DNA from: Neodontobutis hainanensis
Lineage: Eukaryota; Chordata; Actinopteri; Gobiiformes; Odontobutidae
Direction: 5' to 3'
NCBI GenBank assembly: GCA_024349245.1
Contig: JALDNG010000016.1
Location: 5,533,501 to 5,597,500, forward strand
DNA: 64,000 nt
Part shown: positions 49,025 to 62,000 of the stretch, piece by piece
Numbering within the stretch: the stretch's first letter is position 1
How the letters are laid out: every line of letters begins with the position of its first letter
The notes under the pieces: model-generated
Told to the model about the DNA's origin: nothing
The model's input: only the letters and a program-made list of their open reading frames with translations
Database searches by the model: none
Position numbers and translations under genes: made by a program

Positions 49025-52000
49025 TTATTCATACTTTTTCTTGAAGAGTTTCTTGAACGAGTTCCTGAAGCCCCCTTTGTCCTGTTTTCGACTCCTCTCA
49101 CTAAAAGGGGTGTGGTTGTTCTCATCTCCTCTCCACTTTAACTCCTCGCCCCATGACTGAAGGGCTGTGTCCTGTTGGGTTGAAGACAGAATTACCTGGG
49201 TACTATCCTCACACAAGCACATTTTCTGTTGTGTGTCTATACATACAATGCCAGGCAGCCCGTGCAGATCATCACTCTGTTTGTCAGTATCTGTTTTATT
49301 TCCCAGTGGCCCATGGACTTTACGAGATGGGGTGGGACAACCTTTGCTTCCTTTGCTGCCTTGGCGGTCCAGCTTGGCATGGCTGCCCAGGCCCACCCTC
49401 TGCATGTTGTCTGATGGATGGCCGTTGTCCATGCAACTCACCGTGTTCTCCAACTGTAGGCCATTCAAGGACTAAAAGACAAATAATTAAATATAAAAAT
49501 CCACAAAGTTCAAGATATTTTTCCAGTACTAATATAGATACAACACAACATTAGAAAAAGAGATATTGAAAACGAGCTTGGGTAACTTCAGCTCACCTTG
49601 CTCTTTCTTTGACTGGCCTGAAGGGGGCGTACTTGATTGCGGCGCATCATGATGGCTTCATCTGGAGAGACACAGCCTCTATTGAGCAGTTTGTTGTATC
49701 CATTTGCTGGGCTTCCTCCGTTGCCGTAGAGATCACGTGTGGACATCACATTCACTGCCACTGCGTGGTGAGACGTAGAAGGGACTTTTGGGCACTTGAT
49801 GAAGGCAATGTCAATAGAGGAATCGGAGGAGGCAGAGGAGCAGCGGTCAAACATGGAGACGTCATGTATAGAGCCTCTGTCCTCTTCATATAGGCTTTCC
49901 ATTTCCTGGGGGGCGGGGGGGAGCAGAAACTCCTCCAGAGCATCAGCCAGAGTAGAGCCCGGTGTGACTTGGCGAAACTCTGCAGGTTTGGACGTCCCAT
50001 GATGTTGACAGGACACTGATCTGTCAGACGCCTCACTCTCTGGGATACTGCCGAGACCTGAAAGCCAGAGGTCAATTAACTGGTTCACTGATGAATAAAC
50101 TGTTCCATTACCATTGATGTGACAAGTGTTGCATGTCTGAGTCTGGTCACTGCCTACATGGGATACACAAAGAATATTTTGTATTTTTGCATACTGCTGT
50201 ACAGAAACATTGAAAGCTTAGAAACTAGCACAAACATCACACTCTCAGGAATTTTAAAAACTCTACAGACTGATACAAATGTGCAAACCACTTTCATTTT
50301 ATTTACCATCATTGTGTTAGTTGCTGCTCTAATATGAAAACCCTTTTGTATTTATTGTTTTAACAGAAGCTACAATGAGCTCAGACCTGGTGCTTTGTGG
50401 TTTCTCGAGTCCATGTCATTGTTGAATAAAGGGAGCTGTGAGGCCCACTCTGTGCTGTAACAGTGAGATTCAGGATTATGGTCACAATCCCAATCCTGGA
50501 AACGACGAGACTGCATCTGCTCCAGGAGACGCTGCTTGTTACGCTTTGCATGCTCTCTGCGAAAAGGTAATACACAAGAAATAAATTGTTAAACCGTTTG
50601 ATTTTAACTTCACTGATACAGCAGAGATTTGAAGGCAGAGACAGTTGTGGTGAGCATATAATGATGTTGAAGGCTGCTGGTAGGTGGTAAATACTGACAG
50701 CATGGCACTGCTGGCAGGATACGGTGACCCAATACTGTTTGCTTGTATCCCACTCTCTACTGTCTTCAAGAGTTGTTTCACTGTGGTCCTACAAAAGAGT
50801 AGCACATTATTATTTCCATCTACCTCCAGCAACGTTTCAAGATATACACACAGGAAAACAAATGCTGTTAAAGTTTTGTATTTAGTGTAAGCATTAGTTT
50901 TATTTATAAGCAGCAGCGTCTCCTGACCTCTTCATCTCCTTGCGGTTGTGAAGAAGCAGCTCCTGGTTGTGCTGAAGGAGTTGGTGGTATTGGGCTGTAA
51001 AGGACCTAAACTGCTGGATGCACACAAGCAGCAAGTAATAGTCCGGGTGCTCTGCTTCTGTCTGTCTCAACAACCCCTACAAACACCAACATATAGAGAA
51101 CAAATAAAAAAGTTTGATATGTCCCTGTTTTTATTGTCATTCACTGTCATCTGCACTTTGTAACGCTTTTTTACGAAACAACATATTGTAAACCTGACCT
51201 GCAGTAAAAGGAGGTACTCAGGGATCCTCTGCACTGGCTGTAGGAGCAGAGTGTAGAGTGATGGCTTGGATTCATCACCCAGTATGTCACTCTAAAAGTC
51301 ATTAGGCACAACATAATTCAGCTTTATGGGTATATCAGTGAATAACACAAGGCAAAACCTGTGTTTAACAGCTTTATGAATTAATTGCTAACTGAGGAAC
51401 CTCCGTTAGCAGGAACACTAACTGAGGTGCTTGTGAAACAGAATCGTTTTACCTCTAGCAAAGAAGATTTGATGGAGCCAGAGGCCACCATGCCAATGAC
51501 TGTCAGACAGTCAGGAAGCTCCTTCAGATAGGAAACATAGAAGTCCAAGAAATCACTCTGAAGACAAAAACATAGATGTAAGGGTTTGTACAAGCATGTA
51601 CAATGTACATGTACACTTCTTCTTTCATCTGTTCATTTACTGCTGCCGCTTTTAAATGTGCATTTAATACATGAATACCTGATTTGATGCACAGAACTTT
51701 CTGTGAACTTTTCTTAAACTGACTCTATTTCCATCATTGGTTAACTAGTCTCTATTTTAAACAGGTGTGTCCTACCAATTACTGCATTTCCTCTTACTCA
51801 CTCAAAGCCACTTAGCAACAAATAGGCCTTAATAGAATTGAGCTTCATTAGTCTCTTGTGTCTGCTGGTGTTATGAAACAGACTAAAGTCCATACTCTTT
51901 CAACAATAATTATTCACAAACAACAACAAAATGTGTGAGGGCTCAGTAAAGCACATTTAATAAATGCACTAACATCTTGTAATGTCTGTGTATTAAGCCT

Positions 52001-54433
52001 TTTCACAGTAAATCTCATTCATAACTGCAGAGTTATTGATTTACTGGGTTTTTATTTATTATCATTTTTGGCTGCCAAAGAGATTTGGATTCACCATTTA
52101 AGTCAAATATTCTAACAAGCCAAGGATGGCAGAGAGACACTGTGTCAACCCCCTCATGATCTAGGCCATATGCTCCACTGTTCTGCTGCTGCAGAGACGC
52201 TCTTTATATGGTCAGTTGTTAAGATATATATAAAGATATAAATATATAAACGAAATACCTCTTTGTTGGTAAGCCTCATGAAGACATCTCCCATGATGCC
52301 ATGCCACTGAGACTTGAGCACACGCTCCTGTAAAGTGTGTAGGAGCTCCAGATGCTGCTGGATGAGAAACCTCAGAGAGGTGGGAAATAAACTGTACACA
52401 CAAAAGAGAAAATTAAAAAGTAAAACAAAACAAGAAAAGTAAACACAAATCCAATTTTTCTGGATGGAATTGTGTTGTTTTTTTCTGACAGGCATCTGGT
52501 AGTTGTTAAACAGGGTTAAAATAAATCCAACATAGCAAGTTGTGAAGGTGTGTGGTGCAATGATGGAGCCTTGTCATTGGAAACATGTGTGTCGAGGCAG
52601 TGATTACATTTGGTACAAATATGTAGAAGCCTTTAAAGAATGATCTCTGAGTCGTGCTGGTGTTCATAGCCTCTATTTGATTTAGTTATTTCCTGTTCTC
52701 TCCCCACTGTAAGCTTTTAAATTAGATGACTGACTACAACTGAAGACATTTATTAGTGACGTTTATGGCTTTCACCATTTCAGAGACAGCTTAGTTTAAA
52801 ACATTGTATTTTAACAACAGTCAAATCTACAATCTCTGACCATTTCTAATGAATACATTTAACAGAGTATTTATTGTGTCTGCAGTATGCATATGTTATA
52901 AGCACAGCCCTTTCCTTTATATGAGCATTAACACAGCAATAGATCATACCTAGATCACTGTTAATCATGTAGATATTTTGTGAGTTCAAAGGCGTCTGGA
53001 GTCTTACCGTTTGTCCTTTGTGGTGAGTGCTTCTGAACCATTAAAGGAGATGTTGGCCTTCAGTAATAGAGACAAGTGAGAGACATAAACTCTTTCTGAC
53101 TCCAGCAGCTCCAGAGCTGCCCTCTGCCTCTTTTCTGCAAATTCAAAAATGCATATGTAATGCAAATGGTGTGTGGTGTAGCATGAATTGATTTGTTGTT
53201 GCAATGATTGTATTCTCTTACTATTCTTACTGTCTGGACTGTTAATACTATCCCCCTCGTCTCTGCTGCTCTTCCTCTCTCCCCACGCCTGGCTCCTTTG
53301 CTGCTGACTTTCCTGCTCAGATGTTGATGCTTCAACACAAATGCAGTGGCACAGTTACTTCTAATCTGTCATTGGCTTATGCAATGATGTGTACACATAC
53401 TCACTGTGTGTGGAAGTGTTACTTCTTTGTGGAGATGGGTTATGTGGAAGACTGGAAAAGTAGTGTTGAATGACGCTGAGTTCTGATTGGCTGGGCACAC
53501 AGACGTGCTCCTCCCCAGAGGCTGCGAGGACATCTGCTTTTGAGCTCCTACGACTTTTGACAACATCAAAAATACACAAAGCTAAATTAAGCAGTATTAA
53601 TCCATCTGACAAAAATGAACAGTAATGTGTCCAGCACCAGCTAAAATATCAATAAATCATGTTGTGTGCTCTGTAAAACAGCTGTGTTATAGTACATGTC
53701 TCGAGAAGCCACCTTTAGTTTTGCATACAGCACTAAATTATGCAAGAGCTCAGCCTTTAGTCATCGACTTTAAAGAACAAATAATCAATATTACATTTTT
53801 ACCTCAAGCCAACAAACAGACAAGCAAAAGATGTTTACAAAGCAGGAGTTCTAACCACCACAAATTTTTCCTTGTGTAATTTTCAACCTATTCAATTCAC
53901 TTCCAGCAGACAATATCATACAAAGAATGAAAACATATACCATATTACTGTAATAAATCTGGACTCTGGGACATATTCAGAATCATTGTGTGCCCCATAC
54001 AACATCCTAGTGCTATCAAAAAGTAAGAGTAAAAATAGTAACTATTCAGGCCTCACCTGCGTGGAGCAGAAATTATATCTTTTGTGTTCTCTAACTGTAG
54101 CAGTTCAATCCTCCTGTGAATATCTCTCTGTCTGTTAGACACTTCTCTAATGTGGAACAAGGCAGTACTCAACTCCTCCTGAAAAAAAGGTATTACAGTG
54201 ATGTCAAACACAGTGTGTGTGCCTGCATGGCTGCTATAATGCACACTTAACTCAATATGCATGTGGATGTGTGCACTGTGATTGAATTAGTACTCATTCT
54301 GTAACTAACAATTAACATTAACAAAACAACTGGGAGAAAACAAAATCCTTGTATGTGCTGAAAATACTAAACGTGATTAGTTTCTACATTCAGTCAGATG
54401 CATTAAATTAAATTAGAGGCCTCTTAAATCACA

Positions 54434-54526
<93 letters not shown>

Positions 54527-56463
54527 TGTCGCAGCAGCACCTTGAATGTGTTGAGGGAGTTCTTGAGGCTCATTATCTTATCATCCACATCAGTCAGATG
54601 AGCCTGCAGCTTCTCTTCCAGGTTGTGGTCCCTCTGACGCAGTTCACACAGTTCCGTCAGAGCAGCATGGAGCCCAGTGTGCAGCTCTGCTACAAGGCCC
54701 TGAAGCTATAACAGATGGAGAAGAAAATATATAATGTGTCTCCTGTTTCTTACTTTTGGTCCCCTTTGTTTTTATGACAATGACGTGTGTGTACTTAATT
54801 GTTCACACCTTATATTCCATATGTCTTACATCAACAAAGCTCCTTCAAGTGCATTTCAGTTTACTCTTCCTTTCATAGATTTCTTCTTTCTGGCTGATTG
54901 AATTTATTCAGTGGGGATAAGTGAATCAGCTCATGGGAACATTATATGCAGTTGTGCCTCATTCTCACTTACTCTGTCATGTGAAAGGCATCAGGCAGCA
55001 GACTCAATGGAGTATCTGTCCTGTTTGCCTCCTGTTCTTCCTGCTCTGATTATATCTGTGCTCGGCCAGCACTGCAGTATTACATATTTTGATATAAATC
55101 AACAACAAAACAATCTTTGTAATGTGGAATATGTGACTAGAAACTAAAATGTGTGTTATGTCCTTAATTGTTTATTGAACAATACATTAACATTACACTG
55201 CTTATACTGTTGTCATAAATGTTTAATTAAACATAAGATATATGTGGCTCACACGAGGTATAACTCTAAATGTGAGAAGAACATATTATGTTTCACATTG
55301 CCTTCTAACAATACATTAAAGGACTATATATTATTCTATCTTCAATCCTCTGCACTTTCTCGGTAATATAGTCTATTTAGGCCAATATTTATTTAGTTTC
55401 CCTATGGTACAAAATACTACTGAAATAGTATCAAATGAAGATTTAAAAAAAACAAAATGTAAGAATATTGTTTACCTGTGAGATCTCCAGATTGGCCTCC
55501 TGTACATTCCCTTCTTGATCCTCATGGTCTGAACAGAAAACACACTCAGGTTTTCTTATGTCTTTTAAAACCTACATTTGTAAAAAATATTTTACTTTAC
55601 TTGTGGTTGTTGAAAATGAATGCGCTGTGGAAATTAGTTGCCACAGCGCATTCATTTTCATCAAAAAATGTCAATAACTGATAAAACTAGTTTACAGCAC
55701 TATAATGATCAAGCTGTTAGCACATAATTTTCCCTTTGTAATAGATTTTAAATATATCGCATTTACAGTCAACTGACTGTGAACAGGCACAAAGCCTCTG
55801 CTTGTTGCACAAATGTCATGAGTACTGCTGTCAACATTGTCTAATGTCTTTCGAACAGACTTATCATAGGTTATTATGAATAATGTAACTACATGAGCCT
55901 GAGGCACACAGTCTTGCATCTGTAGTGTAATACAACACAACTCTGAAAGAGCCCATAGACATTATACTTTTGGACAAGAGGTTCTTCTATTGACTCAAGG
56001 ATTTTAGCTGGTGTCTAAATTTCATATTTGCCCCAGAGTAACCTCACACAAAAATCAAAAGTGACATTTATGAAGTTAAAGATCTAGCCTTCTCCACCTC
56101 CATGCTATACTGAATGGACATTGTGCACAACAGCAACAGCCAGTGTCTTTATTGATGCTGAGTGTTTGATCTTTAGCCTGGTAATGGCTGCTATTTCATA
56201 CAAAACAGAAAATGCCACAATGTAAACATATTAACATTTTTTTATTTTCTATACCAGGCTAAGCAAAATGATCATTGTTTTAGTTTTGAGAATTAAATTT
56301 TTTACTTCAATTGAAGGTATTTTAAAAGATCTTTGATAGTGCAGCTGTGATCAAAGCAATTAAAGTACAACTCAATAAATAATTGTTAGAAAAATACGAA
56401 AAAGTTACCTGACACCACCTCAGTCATGTCTTCTGTACACATTTCTGTATTCTCATTTTCCAT
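49025..56463 (-). CDS. arhgef33: ARHGEF33, Rho guanine-nucleotide exchange factor
   Basis: Fourteen coding exons on the minus strand: 56463-56409, 55528-55476, 54705-54541, 54178-54057, 53547-53405, 53329-53231, 53134-53008, 52391-52259, 51557-51453, 51291-51199, 51076-50928, 50556-50387, 50057-49597 and 49471-49025. They give 773 residues (human about 844). Exons 3-4 form an N-terminal coiled coil (LHAALTELCELRQRDHNLEEK). The DH domain follows from about residue 213: ALELLESERVYVSHLS, LRFLIQQHLELLHTLQERVL, DFLDFYVSYLKELPDC and the core helix LLLQPVQRIPEYLLLLQ, then EHPDYYLLLVCIQQF. No PH domain follows, as in human ARHGEF33. The C-terminus is basic, GGFRNSFKKLFKKK. It should activate Rho-family GTPases, but specificity cannot be read from the sequence. 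The start ATG at 56463 is the first in the exon; an upstream noncoding exon is possible. Confidence 0.93.
54436..54523. repeat. (TG)n microsatellite next to an arhgef33 5' splice site
   Basis: About 44 TG units on the plus strand, which read as (CA)n in the arhgef33 transcript. The repeat begins roughly 17 bases inside the intron that follows exon 54705-54541. Confidence 0.97.
55611..55660. repeat. Perfect 20-bp inverted repeat with 10-base loop
   Basis: TGAAAATGAATGCGCTGTGG (55611-55630) is followed by a 10-base spacer and its exact reverse complement (55641-55660). Pairing stops abruptly at both outer ends. It lies in the arhgef33 intron between exons 3 and 2 in genomic order. Confidence 0.95.
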
Positions 56464-57861
56464 TTTAATATAGCCTTGTCTCTCTGTTTTGCTCCAACTT
56501 TAAATCCTTTCCCGTTTCAGAGGACTTCGTTTGGCTCTTCTGGCTTGTTGATGTCTTGTCCCCCTCCTTCTGTACTTCCCCTCTTAGGCTGTGATTGCTC
56601 ACTTTCTCTGCGCTGAAACATGTGAGTCCTGTGATTTCTCTTCCACAAAAAGGCCCTTGTCTTCTGAGCAGAGAGACAGAAAGGCCAGATCAGGAGAAGA
56701 TAGAAGAAAAGAGAAGAATTTGTTCAGCACTTAAACGGTGTAGCTTGTTAAATGTTTGATGTAAATGTGAATGGTTTACATTATGCTAGTGAAGGCAAGT
56801 GCAGGGAGTTATATTTCAGAGGATTCCACAAGTGAGTTGAAGGTGATGGATCAGAGTTAAGTTTTTATATGACTAGATCTTTTAGTGATTAACCTGAGGT
56901 TGCATGCCTCAAAGATATGAACGGTACATGTGCCTTTGTTTTCCCAGTTCATCTGTGGTGACCATAAAGCCTTGGGTCAAACATCTGAGCTGCTTTTCTT
57001 CAAACCTGTCATCTGATTCTATGATTATGCGTGAAGTTGCATGATTTCTAAGAAACAAACAAAATACAAATGCGTTCAAAATAAAAATAATAATAATAAT
57101 AATAATCACGTCACTCTGAAGTCTTAATACACTCAAATAAACAATCTGTGACATTGTACAGAAAAGACCTAGACAGACTCTTAACTGTAATAATGAGAAA
57201 GCTATTGTTTGTGGTTAGACTGAGACTAATGTGATTAGAAGTCTAGTAACAATAAGAATCACAATGGGAGGAAGACAAAACTCTTCTATTGCCTTTATAG
57301 AAATTCAATGGAATAGCTGTTACTGTGATTTGAGGGGAAAGTAACTGGGAAAGTTTCTTTTTGTTGGATAGGATCACAACAAAAACCTGAGTAATGTAGA
57401 ACCTTCAAAAGGTTCCCACTTTCTGTGATCATAAAGGGAACATTTGTACATTTGTACGTCAATAGGTGTCAGTATAGAAAACCTTATTGTTGTAGAAGAT
57501 AATGTCCAAATGGCATGGGGATGTGCCTGAGCAAATAATTACCAGTAATGTAAACAATGCCAGTGTGTTGTAATGATGCCATCAACAACATAACCCTTAA
57601 GGAGAGGTGAATACATTCCAGATTTTGTGAAGATTATTTGAGAGACAGATAATCCCACAAACTGAAGCTCCTGCTGCTTCATGGCCTCACTTCTTGTGGT
57701 CCAGACTCTGGCACAGGGCTGTTGAGGATGCCCAGTGGCTTTAAGGGTGAAAGAAAAAAATATTGTGGATAATAATAATATGAAGTCTATGACTTAAGGT
57801 GATAAAATGAAGAACAGATCTGAATAAAAAATATAATTTAATATTAAAAATAATAATAATT
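56464..57861. other. Upstream region of arhgef33
   Basis: Probable arhgef33 leader and promoter. It holds a small AAT microsatellite at about 57088-57110. I see no further coding exon and no clear promoter motif. Confidence 0.45.
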
Positions 57862-58905
57862 AAAGCCGCAAGCGGTGATTAAGTCCCTTGCGACCGCGGG
57901 GACACATGTACTCGGAGGATTGCATTTCGTGCTTTAAAGTGTAAACTTCATGGTAATGTCAAATAACCGGGCCTGTGCCTCTGCTTGAATCTTCTTCTGG
58001 CTGGAGCCTGCTTCATCACCTTGGGCCTGTGCTACTGCCGGGGCCTGCTACACCACCTTGTAATTTAGAGTTAAAGGTCTCCACATTCCCTGGTTTTCCT
58101 GGGATCTGTCTGAACCTTTGAAAATAAGAGTTTATGCTTGGGCTGAGGCGAGAAAACAAAGTAATGGCTGGATATTTGCAATGACTCAGAAAGCGCTGCA
58201 CCCCTGTTAAAAAGGAAAAATGTAAATATTACTTGTCTAAAATAACAACTTTACCAGTTCCAAAAGATTCTGAGTTTTCAGCCAAGAATCTAGTCTTGGC
58301 TCTGGAGGAGTATCCTCCAAAGGAAGCATTCTGGCATTTGGGAAATGGCTTTTATTTCCCAAAGAAATGGCTGCCTCTTCACAGGCTCATTACGACCACA
58401 GCCACAAATGTATCAAAAAACAAACTGATTACTTTTTTGTCACTCGTATCTAGATAATACTCAACCAATTTGGGGCCTTTTAGAAGAAAACACAATGAGT
58501 TGAATATTTTGGCGTAAGGGGTGCGATTTAGGTGGCCGCGCCTTTTACCCCACATGGCAGACTTCCTGTTGAGTTTAGGGTGTTTGCCCTGAGGTGTCCT
58601 AAAGTTTCATTTTTCTACATTGGAAAAAAAATACTTTCACTTTCCATAGGCCCAATGTATTTTAACTTTTCTAGAGATCGCCAGAGTCATTTTTCATATT
58701 TTTTTTTCGGGAACGACAAACATTTTTCGCAGGCCTTGAACTTTGGGCCCAATAATAATGTCTTTTCGCGCATGTTTACTGGGTCAAATTGAGGATAATT
58801 TTGCAGAAAAATAAAAAAAAATAAATAAATAAATAAATAAATAACGCGAGCAAAAACAATAGTCCCTCCCTATTATCACCGGCTCGGGCCTAATAAAAAA
58901 TATTT
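57862..58905 (+). repeat. High-copy teleost interspersed repeat copy
   Basis: It begins with TTAAAGCCGCAAGCGGTGAT and ends with AACAATAGTCCCTCCC and GGCTCGGGCCTAATAA. I recognise these as the two ends of a very common fish repeat family whose full copies are about 1 kb. Internal landmarks include TTCCTGTTGAGTTTAGGGTG. An (AAAT)n run at about 58815-58843 lies near its right end. The superfamily is not named here because I cannot place it with certainty. It occupies much of the space between arhgef33 and slc17a5. Confidence 0.6.
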
Positions 58906-58930
58906 TTAGCGCTCGCAAAATCTTCTCCGT

Positions 58931-58975
58931 AACATCCGGGTTTTGCGTTGTCATGTGATATGGTCTACTTCCGGT
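58931..58975. promoter_or_regulatory. slc17a5 proximal promoter motifs: M-box/CLEAR-like and ETS-like
   Basis: GTCATGTGAT at 58950-58959 contains the MITF/TFE M-box core TCATGTG and differs at two positions from the CLEAR palindrome GTCACGTGAC bound by TFEB. ACTTCCGGT at 58967-58975 and CATCCGGG at 58933-58940 are ETS-like. They lie 120-165 bases before the start codon. A lysosomal transporter is a natural TFEB-type target, but binding is inferred. Confidence 0.4.
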
Positions 58976-59096
58976 TTGACTCAGCGGAGCTGACAGAGCA
59001 TCACTGACTCTAACAAGTTTGTCATCTGCAGCCGCTGATTTAGGGTGTTTTTCTTCTCTGTAATGCAGTAAGTGGATCATTCAGCCACACTCAGTC

Positions 59097-62000
59097 ATGG
59101 AGCAGTACGGCTCTGACGTGGAGGAGGACGAGCAGGAAACACCGCTGCTTCACAAAGGCCAAGAAGAGCGAGTCCAAAGAGGTGAACACTAACATATGTT
59201 ACTTGGCCCTGTTTGGACTGCGCTGAGTTAAACCCGGCAAAACCGCTTTACAGATACCCTCGTCTTCTGCACTGAATAATAACTTTATAATATGTCCTAT
59301 GCTTAGGTCCAAATGTTGGAGTAACTACCTTATCATTTATTTGCAATAGATTTACGGGCTGCACAATATATCACAAATGTATTGTTAGGGCAATATTATT
59401 GACCGCAATTTTCTTATCGCAAAGTATGTATCGTAATAACGCTATGCTCCAATTTATAGACTTCTACTTTTTTCTGTTAAAATTATCCAAAATTGTTCAA
59501 ATAACGCTTTAAAGCAAACTGTGGTGTGCGCCTAAATGAAAGAGTCTTGGTTTTGACCTGGTTGATTTCTACATTTATTCACAGTTTTGACCCGTTCAAT
59601 CCTGGTTTAGTCTTAATATAATCTTTGATAACAATTGAGCTCCTGCCTTGACAAGTTAAAGTTAGTCCAGAGTGTTATATATTTTTTCCTGTAAAAGAGC
59701 ATTTGAATATCGCAGGTTATATTGTTATCACAATATTTGAAATATGTATTGTGTATCACTATTTCCAATGTTCTGCAGCCCTAATTAGATTATTGTTAAA
59801 ATGATACTGGATACACAAGTAGACAATGGTATTTTTGTCTTGTTTGTCTGTAGCTCCAGTTTGCTGCTCTGCCCGCTATGGACTTGCCATACTCTCTTCT
59901 TATGGCTTCTTTGTGGTCTATTCCTTACGTGTGAACCTCAGTGTTGCAATGGTAGACATGCTCAACAACACCCACCACCACAACAGCACCAACCACAGTA
60001 GTTCAGTGTGTCCTGCACATTATGATCCTCCCCGACCCGAACGTAACCACACGGTAAGCATAATCATGATGTATGTCCACTTTTTACCTTGAGACAGGGA
60101 TGTAAAACCATAAGCAGATCTATGTTTGCAATGCTTTATAAGGAGTACTCTATCCCTTGACACAGATTAGATTGCACTATAACTGTAATTATGTCTTACA
60201 GGCCAGTGTATATGACTGGAACTCTGAAACCCAGGGCTGGATCCTTGGATCCTTCTTTTATGGCTACATCCTGACGCAGATCCCGGGCGGCTACCTTGCA
60301 GGACGCTTTGGACCCAAGTGGCTGATGGGCTTTGGAATCTTGGGAACTGTAGTTTTTACACTACTCACGCCTTTAGCTGCCGACTTGGGTGCCGGCTACC
60401 TTATTGCTGTCAGAGTATTAGAAGGAATAGGGGAGGTAAGTGCATCTATATTAAACCCTTGAGAGTTGTGTCTGCTGTTATTTGTGGACAATATAATGCT
60501 TTATGTGTACATCTGTCTTAAGGGAGTGACTTTTCCTGCAATGTACACTATGTGGGCAGCATGGGCACCACCTCTGGAGAGAAGTCGACTGCTCACTATT
60601 TCATATATTGGTAAGATGCAGATGCAAACTAATATAAAAGCTTTGAACCCTGTTAAAATGTACAAATTTGTTTAAATTTTTGTCCATAGTCCAGAGTCCT
60701 TAAACTGAATTATAGATTCCCAATAGTGTACTTAGGCACTGGAATTTATTACTAAACCCAAATATAAAAATGTATTTTGTCCTTTGGCAGGAGCCCAACT
60801 AGGAACAGTAATAGCACTTCCACTCTCTGGTGAAATCTGCTTCTACCTGGACTGGACATATGTCTTCTATTTATTTGGTAATTTGCTATATTAAGTTATT
60901 ATACTTTAATGTGTTGGATCTAGGGAGGGTATGTGAATGACTTTTAATACAAAAGCATAATGATATAAGCTATAGAGTGGGCAACAGTCACTTAATATGT
61001 ATGCAATTATATGCATGTGTTTTTGCTTTTTCCTTTAAAGTCTACAACATCTACTGATATTTCTTACTTCAGCTCTAGTCAAGAAGGCTGTTATCACATG
61101 CTGTGCTTAGACAATCTTCTTCTCCTTCCTCATGGAAATGATGATTTAGCAGCTTAATCTTAAAGATACACTGCATAAACAAAACTCTTGCAGTCACTTG
61201 TACTCTTTTGCATTTTAAACACTTTGTTTACAATCTTAAGTTAAGTCATAACTGTCTATATTTTAAAACTGTCCAAATACGAGCTCTGTTAAACCCCCTC
61301 AAAGTTTTATTCCTGTAACATTAGTCATTTATTCTGTACAGGGGCAATTGGGCTGCTGTGGTTTGTCTTGTGGGCATTACTTGTTTCCAACAGTCCAAAC
61401 ACTCATCCAAGGATTTCAGATCGTGAGAGACTCTACATCACGTCCTCGCTTAAAAATGAGGTAACACTGGCAATCATTACCTTAAAACATGTGATCTGTT
61501 TGAAACAGAGATGGAATTTAACTTCAACATAGCTACACAATGGTGTTTTTTATTCTGATTGTAGTAACAGTGTTTAAAGACTGAAAAAGACAAATAGCCA
61601 TTTATTTTGTGATTCAGGAGTTGCATTTCTCAGATGAGACTGTAAGGACTTGTCTAATCATGACGTTGATTGCCTCATTTTATTTTCTAATCTCTACTAC
61701 ACATCTGTTTGTTCACTCCCTTAACCATGAGTCAGTAAGTTAGGACTGCACTTGCTGCTGTGAATGTTTCTGTTTTAAAAGACAGTTACTGTAACAACAA
61801 CTGGTGGAGAGATCCTGCCCCAAGTGGAGGAGTTCAAGTATCTTGGGGTCTTGTTCACGAATGAGGGAAGGAGGGAACGTGAGATTGACAGACGGATGGG
61901 TGCAGCTTCTGCAGTGATGCAGTTGATGTACCAGTCTGTCGTGGTGAAGAAGGAGCTGAGCTGTAAGGCAAAGCTCTCGATTTCCCGGTCAATCTAGGTT

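Noticed and set aside
55611..55660. microRNA precursor at the perfect inverted repeat
   Set aside because: The stem is only 20 bp with a 10-base loop and no pairing beyond it, too short for Drosha/Dicer substrates.
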